This document shows, one piece after another, positions 1-8,591 of a stretch of DNA of 64,000 bases (the stretch's first letter is position 1; every line of letters begins with the position of its first letter). The stretch comes from Streptomyces werraensis (GTDB lineage Bacteria > Actinomycetota > Actinomycetes > Streptomycetales > Streptomycetaceae): positions 1 through 64,000 of the forward strand of contig BNBX01000016.1 in assembly GCA_014656175.1 (NCBI GenBank), written 5' to 3'. The position numbers and the translations under genes were made by a program. The notes under the pieces are model-generated. The model was not told where the DNA came from. It made no database searches and worked only from the letters and a program-made list of their open reading frames with translations.

Positions 1-293
1 GTGTGCAGCACCGCGCGGTCCTCGGTGGTGTTGATCCGCTCCCCGCGGAACATCGCGTCCCGCAGCCCGAACACGTCCGTGGCCGCGGCCAGTTCCCGCA
101 GCAGCCGCAGCGTCTCGTCGGTGACCAGATGCTTGGAGTAGTCGATCCGCAGGTCGCCGACGTGCACGACGTACCGCTCGGCGCGGGACGGGTCGTCGGC
201 GAACAGGTCACGCAGGCCCGGCAGCCCCTGCGCGCGGTGCTGCTCCAGGGCGGCCCACTCGGGGCGGCGGGTCGGTTCGGGGACGTCAGACAT
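1..293 (-). CDS. pgi: glucose-6-phosphate isomerase, N-terminal part (cut by window start)
   Basis: Only the first 97 codons lie in the window. The peptide contains DYSKHLVTDETLRLL and MFRGERINTTEDRAVLHT, which are conserved N-terminal landmarks of cytosolic glucose-6-phosphate isomerase (glucose-6-P to fructose-6-P). The ATG at 293 overlaps the end of opcA by 8 bp, so the gene is translationally coupled as the third gene of zwf-opcA-pgi. This matches the alternative pentose-phosphate cluster of streptomycetes, where pgi occupies the place pgl has in the other cluster. The catalytic C-terminal part lies outside the window and cannot be judged. Confidence 0.93.
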   Translation of the reverse strand, partial: MSDVPEPTRRPEWAALEQHRAQGLPGLRDLFADDPSRAERYVVHVGDLRIDYSKHLVTDETLRLLRELAAATDVFGLRDAMFRGERINTTEDRAVLH

Positions 294-1221
294 GGGCGGG
301 GATCTCCTCGGTGGCCTCGCCGCGCAGGGCGACGGCGTACATCTCGTCCGCGTCGAGGCGCCTGAGCTCCTCGGCGATGAGTTCGGCGGTGGAGCGGACC
401 TTCAGGGCAAGCCGGCGCGGGGGCTGGCCGGGCAGGGTGAGCGTGGCCAGGGGGCCCTCGGGGCGGTCGATGACGATCTCGCCGTCCTCGGCGCCCAGCC
501 GGACCGCCGTGACCACGGGGCCCGCGGTCACCACCCGGTCGACGGGAACCCGCAGCCGGGCCTCCAGCCAGCGCGCCAGCAGTTCCGCGGCCGGGTTCTC
601 CGCCTCGGCCTCGACGGTCGCCGAGGTGACGGCGGTGCGGGCCTGGTCGAGGGCGGCGGCCAGCATGGAGCGCCACAGGGTCAGCCTGGTCCAGGCCAGG
701 TCGGTGTCGCCGGGCGCGTAGGCGCGCTCCCGGGCGCGCAGGACCGCCATCGGGTCCTCCGTCGCGTACAGGTCGGTGATCCGGCGCTGGCCGAGCGCGC
801 CGAGCGGGTCCCTGGAGGGGTTCTCGGGCGCGTCGGCGGGCCACCACACCACCACCGGGGCGTCCGGCAGCAGCAGCGGCAGCACCACCGAGTCGGCGTG
901 CTCGGACACCTCGCCGTAGGTGCGCAGCACCACGGTCTCGCCCGTGCCCGCCTCGGACCCCACCCGCACCTCGGCGTCCAGCCGGGAGTGGGTGCGCTCG
1001 CGCGGGTTGCGGGCGTGCCGCTTGATGACGACCAGGGTGCGCGAGGGGTGCTCGTGCGAGGCCTCCTCGGCCGCCTTGATCGCGTCGTAGGCGTTCTCCT
1101 CGTCGGTGACGATCACCATCGTCAGGACCATGCCCACGGCGGGGGTGCCGATGGCGCGGCGGCCCCGCACCAGCGCCTTGTTGATATCGCTTGCCGTGGT
1201 GTCGGTGAGGTCGATCTTCAT
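286..1221 (-). CDS. opcA: OpcA, glucose-6-phosphate dehydrogenase assembly protein
   Basis: This is a 311-residue protein beginning MKIDLTDTTASDINKAL. OpcA is the actinobacterial and cyanobacterial allosteric/assembly partner of G6PDH and has no known catalytic activity. Recognisable family segments are the VGMVLTMVIVTDEENAYDA stretch near residue 30 and VVVWWPADAPENPSRDPLG in the middle. The start is fixed by a 4-bp ATGA overlap with the zwf stop. The 3' end overlaps pgi. Length and context are typical, and the three genes should be one transcript. Confidence 0.95.
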   Translation of the reverse strand: MKIDLTDTTASDINKALVRGRRAIGTPAVGMVLTMVIVTDEENAYDAIKAAEEASHEHPSRTLVVIKRHARNPRERTHSRLDAEVRVGSEAGTGETVVLRTYGEVSEHADSVVLPLLLPDAPVVVWWPADAPENPSRDPLGALGQRRITDLYATEDPMAVLRARERAYAPGDTDLAWTRLTLWRSMLAAALDQARTAVTSATVEAEAENPAAELLARWLEARLRVPVDRVVTAGPVVTAVRLGAEDGEIVIDRPEGPLATLTLPGQPPRRLALKVRSTAELIAEELRRLDADEMYAVALRGEATEEIPAHV

Positions 1222-2834
1222 GGCCTGCGCCAGCTCCGTCCGTCTCGTGCGAGCATCTCGTCGGCTTCCGCGGGTCCCCAGCTGCCCGACGCGTACTGCG
1301 CAGGCCTGCCGTGAGACGCCCAGTACTCCTCGATCGGGTCGAGGATCTTCCAGGACTCTTCCACTTCCTGGTGACGGGGGAACAGGTTGGCGTCCCCCAG
1401 GAGGACGTCCAGGATGAGCCGTTCGTAGGCCTCCGGGCTGGACTCGGTGAACGACTCGCCGTACGCGAAGTCCATCGTCACGTCCCGCAGCTCCATGGAG
1501 GTCCCGGGCACCTTGGAGCCGAACCGCACCGTCATGCCCTCGTCCGGCTGCACGCGGATCACGATGGCGTTCTGGCCGAGCTCCTCGGTGGCCGTGGTGT
1601 CGAAGGGGGAGTGCGGAGCACGCTGGAAGACCACGGCGATCTCGGTGACCCGGCGGCCGAGGCGCTTGCCGGTGCGCAGGTAGAACGGCACACCCGCCCA
1701 GCGGCGGTTGTCCACCCCGAGCTTGATCGCCGCGTAGGTGTCGGTGGCCGAGGACGGGTCGATGCCGTCCTCCTCGAGGTAACCGCGCACCTTCGCGCCG
1801 CCCTGCCATGCGGCCGCGTACTGGCCGCGCACCGTGTGCCGCCCCAGGTCCTCGGGGAGCCGCACCGCACGGAACACCTTCAGCTTCTCGGTGAGCAGCG
1901 ACGCCGCGTCGAAGGAGGCGGGTTCCTCCATCGCGGTGAGCGCCATGAGCTGGAGGAGGTGGTTCTGGATGACGTCGCGGGCGGCGCCGATGCCGTCGTA
2001 GTAGCCGGCCCGGCCGCCGATGCCGATGTCCTCGGCCATGGTGATCTGCACATGGTCCACGAAGGACCGGTTCCAGATGGGCTCGAACATCTGGTTGGCG
2101 AAGCGCAGCGCCAGGATGTTCTGGACGGTCTCCTTGCCCAGGTAGTGGTCGATCCGGAAGACCTGCTCCGGGTCGAACACCTCGTGCACGATGGCGTTGA
2201 GCTCCTGCGCGGACGTCAGGTCGTGCCCGAACGGCTTCTCGATCACCGCGCGCCGCCAGGATCCCTCGGGCGCGTCCGCCAGGCCGTGCTTCTTGAGCTG
2301 CTGCACCACCTTCGGGAAGAACTTCGGCGGCACGGAGAGGTAGAAGGCGTAGTTGCCGCTCGTGCCGCGGGAGGCGTCCAGCTCGTCGACGGCCTTGCGG
2401 AGCTGGTCGAAGGCGTGGTCGTCGTCGAAGTCGCCGGGCACGAACCGCATGCCCTCCGACAGCTGCTGCCAGACCTCCTCACGGAAGGGGGTGCGCGCGT
2501 GCTCCTTGACCGCGTCGTGCGCCACCTCGGCGAAGTCCTGGTCCTCCCAGTCGCGGCGGGCGAAGCCCACCAGGGAGAAGCCCGGCGGCAGCAGCCCCCG
2601 GTTGGCGAGGTCGTACACGGCCGGCATCAGCTTCCTGCGGGACAGGTCGCCGGTCACCCCGAAGATGACCAGACCGGACGGGCCCGCGATCCGGGGCAGC
2701 CGGCGGTCCCGGGGGTCGCGCAGCGGGTTGGCCCAGCCGGGCGGGGGCGCGGTGAGGGCGGGGCCGGCGTCCGCCCGCTCCTCCCGCTCCGCCTCGGGGG
2801 CGTCCACCGCCGGTTCGGTGGTCTCGTCGGTCAT
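1218..2834 (-). CDS. zwf: glucose-6-phosphate 1-dehydrogenase
   Basis: This 538-residue enzyme oxidises glucose-6-phosphate to 6-phosphogluconolactone with NADP, the entry step of the pentose phosphate pathway. The coenzyme-binding motif GVTGDLSRRKLMPA follows a roughly 45-residue acidic/Pro-rich N-terminal extension. The substrate/active-site motif RIDHYLGKE is present. The extension makes it longer than most bacterial G6PDHs (about 490-510), so a start further inside is possible, but the ATG at 2834 overlaps an upstream small frame by ATGA. It is followed by opcA with a 4-bp overlap. Unlike some relatives, no tkt/tal genes sit directly upstream. Confidence 0.95.
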   Translation of the reverse strand: MTDETTEPAVDAPEAEREERADAGPALTAPPPGWANPLRDPRDRRLPRIAGPSGLVIFGVTGDLSRRKLMPAVYDLANRGLLPPGFSLVGFARRDWEDQDFAEVAHDAVKEHARTPFREEVWQQLSEGMRFVPGDFDDDHAFDQLRKAVDELDASRGTSGNYAFYLSVPPKFFPKVVQQLKKHGLADAPEGSWRRAVIEKPFGHDLTSAQELNAIVHEVFDPEQVFRIDHYLGKETVQNILALRFANQMFEPIWNRSFVDHVQITMAEDIGIGGRAGYYDGIGAARDVIQNHLLQLMALTAMEEPASFDAASLLTEKLKVFRAVRLPEDLGRHTVRGQYAAAWQGGAKVRGYLEEDGIDPSSATDTYAAIKLGVDNRRWAGVPFYLRTGKRLGRRVTEIAVVFQRAPHSPFDTTATEELGQNAIVIRVQPDEGMTVRFGSKVPGTSMELRDVTMDFAYGESFTESSPEAYERLILDVLLGDANLFPRHQEVEESWKILDPIEEYWASHGRPAQYASGSWGPAEADEMLARDGRSWRRP

Positions 2835-3016
2835 TGCGCGTCAACTCCCTCGCTGTCGGACGCCGTCGCCGCCGCCTGGCGCGGCCACGGCCCGGCGTCC
2901 ACGAACCTCTCCCTGCCCGGGTTCCCCGGCTGCCGCGTCACCTCGCCGTACGCGCTCCCGGCCGCCGTGGAGCGGTCCTCCCCATACAGGGTGTCCTCGT
3001 CCGCGGGGTCCTTCAC
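2831..3016 (-). CDS. possible small protein upstream of zwf (61 aa)
   Basis: A 61-codon frame starts at GTG 3016, has GGGAG about 9 nt upstream, and ends in a TGA that overlaps the zwf ATG (ATGA). Codons from 3016 on end almost always in G or C. Upstream of the GTG the same frame loses this bias (ATA, GAT, ACA codons), which supports the start chosen. The peptide is acidic and polar with no recognisable domain or membrane segment. It may be a small coupled leader gene or a chance open frame in GC-rich DNA. No function is proposed. Confidence 0.35.
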   Translation of the reverse strand: MKDPADEDTLYGEDRSTAAGSAYGEVTRQPGNPGRERFVDAGPWPRQAAATASDSEGVDAQ

Positions 3017-3344
3017 CCCGGTGCACTCCCGCGGGGGCGGCTGCGCGCCGGCTCCGGACCCACCGGATGTATCGAACACTTCTTCGCGTATGGTGCGTAT
3101 CACGCTGATCGTCTTCTTCCTCGCGCTCGCGTCAACCGCGCCCGGCGCCCGCCGATTCCCGCCGGCCGGCCGTGCCGGTCCGCCGTGCGGGCGCTCGTCT
3201 CCATGTGGTCCTCGATCCGGGCGAAGGGAACTCTGCGGCGCGTTCAAAAGTAAAAGTCTGACTTATTCACAACGAGGTTCCGGTGTGCCAGCCTGTGGTG
3301 AAAGTGGGACACGGGCGCCTCCCGACGGGGCGCCCGACGGACTG
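3017..3344. other. intergenic control region between zwf and the AraC-type gene
   Basis: About 330 bp without a convincing gene. Base composition drops in AT content only locally: 3243-3272 is a short A/T-rich patch that includes an 11-bp palindrome AAGT-CTG-ACTT at 3254-3264. It probably holds the divergent promoters of the zwf operon (minus) and the AraC-family gene (plus). No clear -35/-10 pair could be assigned. Confidence 0.4.
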
Positions 3345-4277
3345 ATGGCGGACATCGGAGACATGGCAGGCGGATTCCCCCAGGGGGGTGACGGCGGCGG
3401 CCGGACGGCGGACGGCGTCGGAATCAGAACCTTTCCCTTCCCGGTCGAGCGGAGCGTCTGCGGGGTCGGCATGCAGATCGCCCCCATGGACCCCGACCGC
3501 ACCTGGCGGGCCGACGCACCCCTGGACCGGGTGCACCGCATCGACTTCCACATCGTGATGCTGCTCGACGGCGGACCGCTCCGGCACATGATCGACTTCA
3601 CCGAGTACGAGGCCACGGCGGGCGACGTGCTGTGGATCCGCCCGGGGCAGGTCCACCGCTTCTCCCGCGACGCCGAGTACCGCGGAACGGTCCTCGCCAT
3701 GCAGCCCGGCTTCCTGCCCCGCGCCACCGTCGAGGCCACCGGTCTCTACCGCTACGACCTGCCGCCGCTGATGCGCCCCGGCCCGGCCCGGCTCGCCGCG
3801 CTCCGCGCAGCCTCCGACCAGCTGCGCCGTGAGTACGAGGACACCGAGACGCTGCCGCTGAGCCTGCACACGGCCGTGCTCCGGCACACGTTGACCGCGT
3901 TCCTGCTGCGGCTCGCCCATCTCGCCGCCGGCTCCGGGGACGCGGCCCGGCCGGCCGAGGACAGCGTCTTCACCCTCTTCCGGGAGGCGGTGGAACGGGA
4001 CTTCGCCACCAACCACAGCGTCACCGCGTACGCCGACGCCCTCGGTTACTCGCGGCGCACCCTGGCCCGCGTGGTGCGCGCCGCCGGCGGGGAGACGCCC
4101 AAGGCGTTCATCGACAGGCGGGTGGTGCTGGAGGCCAAGCGGCTCCTCGCGCACACCGATCTGCCCATAGGACGGGTGGGGGCCGCCGTCGGCTTCCCGG
4201 ACGCGGCGAACTTCTCCAAGTTCTTCCAGCAGCACACGGACACCGCCCCGGCCGCCTTCCGCGCCGAACACCGCTGA
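3345..4277 (+). CDS. AraC-family transcriptional regulator
   Basis: This is a protein of about 310 residues with an N-terminal cupin-like sensor region (FTEYEATAGDVLWIRPGQVHRF near residue 90) and a C-terminal AraC DNA-binding domain with two helix-turn-helix units. The second carries the family signature IGRVGAAVGFPDAANFSKFF. It probably senses a small effector through the cupin fold. The start is uncertain: ATG 3345 or ATG 3363 fit the frame and neither has a strong Shine-Dalgarno site. It is divergent from zwf and convergent with the GH16 gene. A target cannot be assigned. Confidence 0.88.
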   Translation: MADIGDMAGGFPQGGDGGGRTADGVGIRTFPFPVERSVCGVGMQIAPMDPDRTWRADAPLDRVHRIDFHIVMLLDGGPLRHMIDFTEYEATAGDVLWIRPGQVHRFSRDAEYRGTVLAMQPGFLPRATVEATGLYRYDLPPLMRPGPARLAALRAASDQLRREYEDTETLPLSLHTAVLRHTLTAFLLRLAHLAAGSGDAARPAEDSVFTLFREAVERDFATNHSVTAYADALGYSRRTLARVVRAAGGETPKAFIDRRVVLEAKRLLAHTDLPIGRVGAAVGFPDAANFSKFFQQHTDTAPAAFRAEHR

Positions 4278-4298
4278 CCGGCGGCGCCCGCACGCCGA

Positions 4299-4331
4299 CG
4301 AGGGCCCCGCGCGGGGTGCGCGGGGCCCTCG
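4299..4331. terminator. bidirectional hairpin terminator
   Basis: A perfect 14-bp stem (CGAGGGCCCCGCGC at 4299-4312 and its complement at 4318-4331) with a 5-nt loop lies between two convergent genes, 21 bp after the AraC gene and 41 bp after the GH16 gene. There is no U-tract, as usual for Streptomyces terminators. Confidence 0.75.
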
Positions 4332-4372
4332 CCGCCGGCGGGACGGCCGGGTGTGGGGGGTGGCGCCGGTGG

Positions 4373-5338
4373 TCAGGAAGAGGTGAGCACCTGCACGTGG
4401 TCCACGAGCATCGAGTGGCCGGGCCGGGTGCCCGCGTCGGGGCCGCCGCCGAACGCGTCGGGGAAGCCGCCGCCCATCGCCACGTTGAGGATGACGAAGA
4501 AGCCGTGGCCCGTGGCGTTCGACCAGGTCGTCGCGTCGACCTGGTTCTCCCGGACGGTGTGGAAGGTGGTGTCGTCGAGGGAGAAGCGGATCTCCTCCAC
4601 GTCCGACGAGCGGTCCCACTCCACCCGGTAGGTGTGGAAGCCGGCCTGACAGGACGTGCCCTGGCAGGTCATCTGGCCGCCGATGCCGCTGGTCTCGTTG
4701 CACGGGCCGCCCGGCGAGGTGCCGCAGTGCATCGTGGCGAACACCGTGTTCATGCCCTGGGTGTTCTCCATGATGTCCAGCTCGCCGACGGCGGGCCAGT
4801 TCCAGTAGTCGCCCCGGTACGGGGCGCCGAGCATCCAGAACGCCGGCCAGTAGCCCTTGGCGGCGTCGCCGGTGACGTCCGGGACCTGGATACGCGCCTC
4901 GACGCGCAGCTTGCCGCCGGCCGGGGGCTGGAAGTCGTCGCGGTTGGTCTCGATGCGCCCCGACGTCCAGTTGCCGGCGCCGTCGCGCCGCGGGGTGATA
5001 CGGAGGTTGCCGTTGCCGTCGAGGGAGACGTTCTCCGGGTTCGACGTCATCGTCTCGATCTCGCCCGTGCCCCAGTTGGCGGGGCCGCCGGGGTAGCCCG
5101 TACCGGTGGCGTACCGCCACTTGCCGGTGTCGACGCCGCTGCCCTCGGCGCCGTCGAAGTCGTCGGCGAAGACCTGGGTCCAGCCCGACGGCGGGGGCGG
5201 GGCGGAGGCGCCGGCGGTGGGGCTGCCCAGGGCGAGGGCGCCCGCCCCGAGCGTCAGTGCGCCCGCGAAGGCGACGAGCGTGTGCCTCAGCCGTCGCCTT
5301 CCGTGGGGGAATCGGGGGGTGCCGGAGGTGGCTTTCAT
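4373..5338 (-). CDS. secreted GH16 endo-beta-1,3-glucanase (laminarinase type)
   Basis: This 321-residue protein has a signal peptide (RRRLRHTLVAFAGALTLGAGALALG, given here only as a basic then hydrophobic run; cleavage probably after GASA near residue 45). A single GH16 domain follows, with the catalytic signature GELDIMEN (ExDxxE: nucleophile and acid/base glutamates). It should hydrolyse internal beta-1,3 linkages of laminarin-like or fungal wall glucans outside the cell. No carbohydrate-binding module follows. The ATG at 5338 was chosen because it directly precedes the signal peptide. A perfect 14-bp LacI-type palindrome lies 63 bp upstream, so sugar-responsive repression is likely. Confidence 0.92.
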   Translation of the reverse strand: MKATSGTPRFPHGRRRLRHTLVAFAGALTLGAGALALGSPTAGASAPPPPSGWTQVFADDFDGAEGSGVDTGKWRYATGTGYPGGPANWGTGEIETMTSNPENVSLDGNGNLRITPRRDGAGNWTSGRIETNRDDFQPPAGGKLRVEARIQVPDVTGDAAKGYWPAFWMLGAPYRGDYWNWPAVGELDIMENTQGMNTVFATMHCGTSPGGPCNETSGIGGQMTCQGTSCQAGFHTYRVEWDRSSDVEEIRFSLDDTTFHTVRENQVDATTWSNATGHGFFVILNVAMGGGFPDAFGGGPDAGTRPGHSMLVDHVQVLTSS

Positions 5339-5400
5339 GGGGGGATGAACCTCTCGGTGCTGATCGTGTGGGGGGTGACCGCAGAGCCCGGAATCTGGCA

Positions 5401-5414
5401 TGAGAGCGCTCTCA
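5401..5414. promoter_or_regulatory. LacI-type operator upstream of GH16 gene
   Basis: TGAGAGCGCTCTCA is a perfect 14-bp palindrome with the central CG typical of LacI-family sites. It lies 63 bp upstream of the GH16 start. The 12-bp core GAGAGCGCTCTC recurs at 57860-57871 in front of a LacI-family gene, making that regulator the best candidate. Confidence 0.65.
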
Positions 5415-5543
5415 CGGTCCCGCCAATGTGCTCCGGGGTCCCTTCGACGTCAAGAGGTGTAACCGTAAAAGTCCCCACCACGCACGGGAGTTCACCTCTC
5501 GAAAGGGAGCGAACCGGGGAAACCGGGCCGTGTGGCTCACGCC

Positions 5544-5577
5544 TGCGGTGCCCGGGGGCCGGGCCCCGGGCACCGCA
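5544..5577 (-). terminator. hairpin terminator of the MMPL transporter gene
   Basis: A perfect 14-bp stem (TGCGGTGCCCGGGG at 5544-5557 with its complement at 5564-5577) and a 6-nt loop begins 7 bp past the stop codon of the transporter gene. Confidence 0.75.
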
Positions 5578-5584
5578 CGGCCTC

Positions 5585-7696
5585 TCACACCCCCGACGGC
5601 ACCTTCTCCCGCGGGAGTTCGGGCTGTTCCTCCCGCAGACCGAACCGGTCGTGGGCGCGGCGCAACGGGCGCGGAGCCCACCAGGCGTGGCGGCCGAGCA
5701 GCGCCATCGTGGCCGGCACCAGCAGCATCCGCACCACCGTCGCGTCGATCAGCACGGCCAGCGTGAGCCCCATACCGATCTGCAGGATGGGGGAGAACCC
5801 GCCCGTCATGAACGCCGCGAACACCACCGCCAGCAGCAGCGCCGCGCAGGTGACCACCCGGCCCGAGCGGCTCAGCCCCGTCACCACGGCCTCCCGGTCG
5901 TCGCCGGAGCGCAGCCGCGCCTCCCGCATCCGGGCCAGGATGAACAGCTCGTAGTCCATGGCCAGTCCGAACGCGATCGCGACGATCAGCGGCGGCGCGG
6001 TGAGACTCAGCGCCCCCAGGCCCTGGGCGCCCAGCAGCCCGGCGAGATGACCGTCCTGGAAGACCCACACCACCACGCCCAGAGCGGCGGCCAGACTGAG
6101 CAGCGTGGTGACGACGGTGCGCAGCGGCAGCAACACCGAGCCGGTGAACGCGAACAGCAGCACCACGATGCCGGCCAGCACGGTCAGCGCCGCCCACGGC
6201 GCCCGCTCCGCGAGCATGTCCCGGAAGTCGACCAGACGGGCAGCCGTGCCGGTCACCTCGACCGGCGCGTCGCCGCGCACCTCCCGCACCCGCTCCACCA
6301 GCGCGGTCGCCTCCGCGCCGTCCGCCTCGCCGGGCGGCCGGATCTCGATCACCGCACCGCCGCCCGGCAGTTCACGCGTCGTGGCTCCCGGATCCAGCGC
6401 CCGGATCCGGTCGGCGGTCGCCTCGTCCGTCCCCGGCCTGGCGACGACCACGACGGGGGAGACGCCGGTGCCCGGCGGGAAGTGCGCGGCGACGGTGTCC
6501 TGGAGCTGCCGTGCCTCGCTGTCCGCGGGGAGCTGCCGCGCGTCCCCGACGGCGATGCTCATCCCCGACACGGGCAGGGCCAGCACCAGCAGCACCGGCA
6601 CCACCACGGCGAGGACGGCCACCTTGCGCCGGGCCGCGAAGCGGGCGACACGGGCGAAGAACCGGCCCTCCTCCTCGCCGTCTCCCGGCGTCCTCGCCGG
6701 CGGGATGCGCCCGCCGAACCGCACGAGCAGCGCCGGCAGCAGCGTCAGGGCGGCCAGCATGTCGATGACGACCACCGCCGCGACCGCGAGGCCCATGCTG
6801 CGCAGGAACACGCTCGGGAACACCAGCAGCCCGGTCAGGCTCACAGCGACGGTCAGCCCCGAGAACAGCACCGTCCGCCCGGCCGCCGCCACCGTGCGGT
6901 GCACCGCCTCGAGGACGTCCTCCGTGGTCCTGCGCTCCTCACGGAACCGCACCAGCATCAACAGGGCGTAGTCCACGGCCAGTCCGAGGCCCAGCATCGT
7001 CGTCACCTGGATCGCGTACACGGAGATGTCGGTGACCTCGCTGAACAGGAACAGCGCCAGGAACGCCCCCGCGATGCCGCTGACCGCGACGACCAGCGGC
7101 AGCAGCGCCGAGCGCAGCCCGCCGAACACCACCAGCAGCAGCGCCAGCACCACCGGCAGCGAGATCAACTCGGCGTTCTTCACGTCCTGCTGGGCCCGCT
7201 CGCCCATCTGCAGCCCCAGCAGCGGCCCCCCGCTCACATGGACGTCGGGCGCGTCGATCTCCCGGATCCGCTCGGCCGCCGCGTCGAGCGTGCGCTCCTC
7301 CGCGTCGTCGTCGAGCCCGCCCTCCAGGGTGACGGGGACGATCAGCGCCCTGCCGTCCTCGGAGACCATCCCGGGCGTGGCGTACGGGTCCGGAACCGCG
7401 GCGACCCCGGCGACCTTCCGCACGTCGGCCACGGCCTGCTCGACCTCCGCGCGTAGGCCGGCGTCCGCGACGGGCGTGCCGGCCACCACCCCGGTGATCG
7501 AGGACCCCGCCGGGTCCAGCTCCTCGAGGTACCGCGCGGCCGACTCCGACTCGGTGCCGGGCACTTCGGGCACGTTGTCGGAGAGGCGCGCGAACACGCC
7601 CGTCCCCAGGCCGAAGCCCAGCAGCAGGAAGAGCCCCCACAGGAGCATCACGGTCAGTGGACGGCGGGTGGCCGTCCGGGCGAGTGCGGTGAGCAC
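5585..7696 (-). CDS. MMPL/RND-family membrane transporter
   Basis: This is a 703-residue, twelve-helix RND-type protein. TM1 is at residues 15-35, a large extracellular domain follows, then five helices around residues 180-330, a second extracellular loop, and a final helix bundle around 520-670. It shows the MMPL pattern of two homologous halves with the intramembrane GLGLAVDYALLMLVRFREER and IAFGLAMDYELFILARMREAR segments that hold the proton-relay aspartate and tyrosine. Such proteins export lipids or hydrophobic compounds. The GTG start at 7696 has GGGAGGG just upstream. It is the last gene of a kinase-regulator-transporter run, so it is probably the target of that two-component system. 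Confidence 0.9.
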   Translation of the reverse strand: MLTALARTATRRPLTVMLLWGLFLLLGFGLGTGVFARLSDNVPEVPGTESESAARYLEELDPAGSSITGVVAGTPVADAGLRAEVEQAVADVRKVAGVAAVPDPYATPGMVSEDGRALIVPVTLEGGLDDDAEERTLDAAAERIREIDAPDVHVSGGPLLGLQMGERAQQDVKNAELISLPVVLALLLVVFGGLRSALLPLVVAVSGIAGAFLALFLFSEVTDISVYAIQVTTMLGLGLAVDYALLMLVRFREERRTTEDVLEAVHRTVAAAGRTVLFSGLTVAVSLTGLLVFPSVFLRSMGLAVAAVVVIDMLAALTLLPALLVRFGGRIPPARTPGDGEEEGRFFARVARFAARRKVAVLAVVVPVLLVLALPVSGMSIAVGDARQLPADSEARQLQDTVAAHFPPGTGVSPVVVVARPGTDEATADRIRALDPGATTRELPGGGAVIEIRPPGEADGAEATALVERVREVRGDAPVEVTGTAARLVDFRDMLAERAPWAALTVLAGIVVLLFAFTGSVLLPLRTVVTTLLSLAAALGVVVWVFQDGHLAGLLGAQGLGALSLTAPPLIVAIAFGLAMDYELFILARMREARLRSGDDREAVVTGLSRSGRVVTCAALLLAVVFAAFMTGGFSPILQIGMGLTLAVLIDATVVRMLLVPATMALLGRHAWWAPRPLRRAHDRFGLREEQPELPREKVPSGV

Positions 7697-7867
7697 GATC
7701 CCTCCCCGGCGTTGACGGTGCGTCGAGCACCTTCAGCGTCGTGCCAGGGGGTGGTCCGGCGGATCGCCGGGAGGAGCGGTTCACGGTCCTCGCCCGTACG
7801 GGGGAGAGGGCCTGCCGGCTCACTCCTCAGGGGGAGCCGGGGTGGCCTCAGGGGAGCCGGGGCGCCC

Positions 7868-8542
7868 TCAGGGGGCTCCAGGGGTGACGAGACCCGTCTC
7901 GTACGCGCAGATCACAGCCTGCACCCGGTCCCGGAGACCGAGCTTCGACAGCACGTTGCTCACATGCGTCTTGACGGTGTGCTCGCTCACGACCAGGGTG
8001 CGCGCGATCTCCGCGTTGGACAGGCCGCGGGCCAGCAGCCGCAGCGTCTCCACCTCGCGGGCGGTCAGCACGCCCAGGCGCGGCGGGGGAGGACCGTCGG
8101 CGGCCGCCGGCTGCTCCCTTCGGCGCTTCACCAGGTCCGCGACCAGCCTCCGGGTCACCGTCGGCGCGAGCAGCGACTCGCCCGCCGCGACCACCCGCAC
8201 CGCGTGCACCAGGTCGTCCCGCCGCACGTCCTTCAGCAGGAAGCCGCTGGCGCCCGCGTACAGCGCCTCGTACACGTACTCGTCCAGGTCGAACGTGGTC
8301 AGCATGACCACCTTGCAGACCGACTCCGCGCACACCAGACGGGCCGCCTCCAGGCCGTCCATCACCGGCATGCGGATGTCGAGCAACAGCACGTCGGGGC
8401 GGTGCCGGCGCACCGCCGACACGGCCTCCTGCCCGTCCGCCGCCTCGGCCACCACCTCGATGTCGTCCTGGGCGTCGAGGATCATGCCGAAACCCGCGCG
8501 GACCAGCTCCTGGTCGTCCGCCACCACCACCCGGATGCTCAA
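7868..8542 (-). CDS. NarL/FixJ-family response regulator (TTG start)
   Basis: The 224-residue protein has an N-terminal receiver domain with acidic pair D9/D10, phospho-acceptor D55 (LLLDIRMP), T82/T83 and K104, then a LuxR-type helix-turn-helix (LTAREVETLRLLARGLSNAEIA ... VKTHVSN, near residues 155-215). It should be phosphorylated by the kinase encoded just upstream and bind DNA near the transporter or its own promoter. The best start is an unusual TTG at 8542 with GGGGAGGGG about 7 nt upstream. No ATG or GTG precedes the receiver fold in frame. The start lies inside one copy of a short tandem duplication. Confidence 0.93.
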   Translation of the reverse strand: MSIRVVVADDQELVRAGFGMILDAQDDIEVVAEAADGQEAVSAVRRHRPDVLLLDIRMPVMDGLEAARLVCAESVCKVVMLTTFDLDEYVYEALYAGASGFLLKDVRRDDLVHAVRVVAAGESLLAPTVTRRLVADLVKRRREQPAAADGPPPPRLGVLTAREVETLRLLARGLSNAEIARTLVVSEHTVKTHVSNVLSKLGLRDRVQAVICAYETGLVTPGAP

Positions 8543-8591
8543 CCGAGCGCCCCTCCCCGTCCACCGCCGCCCGGACGCTCAACCGAGCGCC
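8521..8591. repeat. 31-nt duplication (40-bp offset) at the kinase/regulator junction
   Basis: Bases 8521-8551 and 8561-8591 are identical at 28 of 31 positions. One copy contains the kinase stop and the other the regulator TTG start. Within each copy the kinase-type TGA would overlap a TTG, which suggests the two genes once overlapped and were separated by the duplication. Confidence 0.7.

Noticed and set aside
1311..3344. Long open frames antisense to zwf and similar kilobase-long frames opposite many genes
   Set aside because: They are the usual GC-rich shadow frames: rich in Arg, Pro, His and Gly, without domains, and opposite genes with clear motifs.
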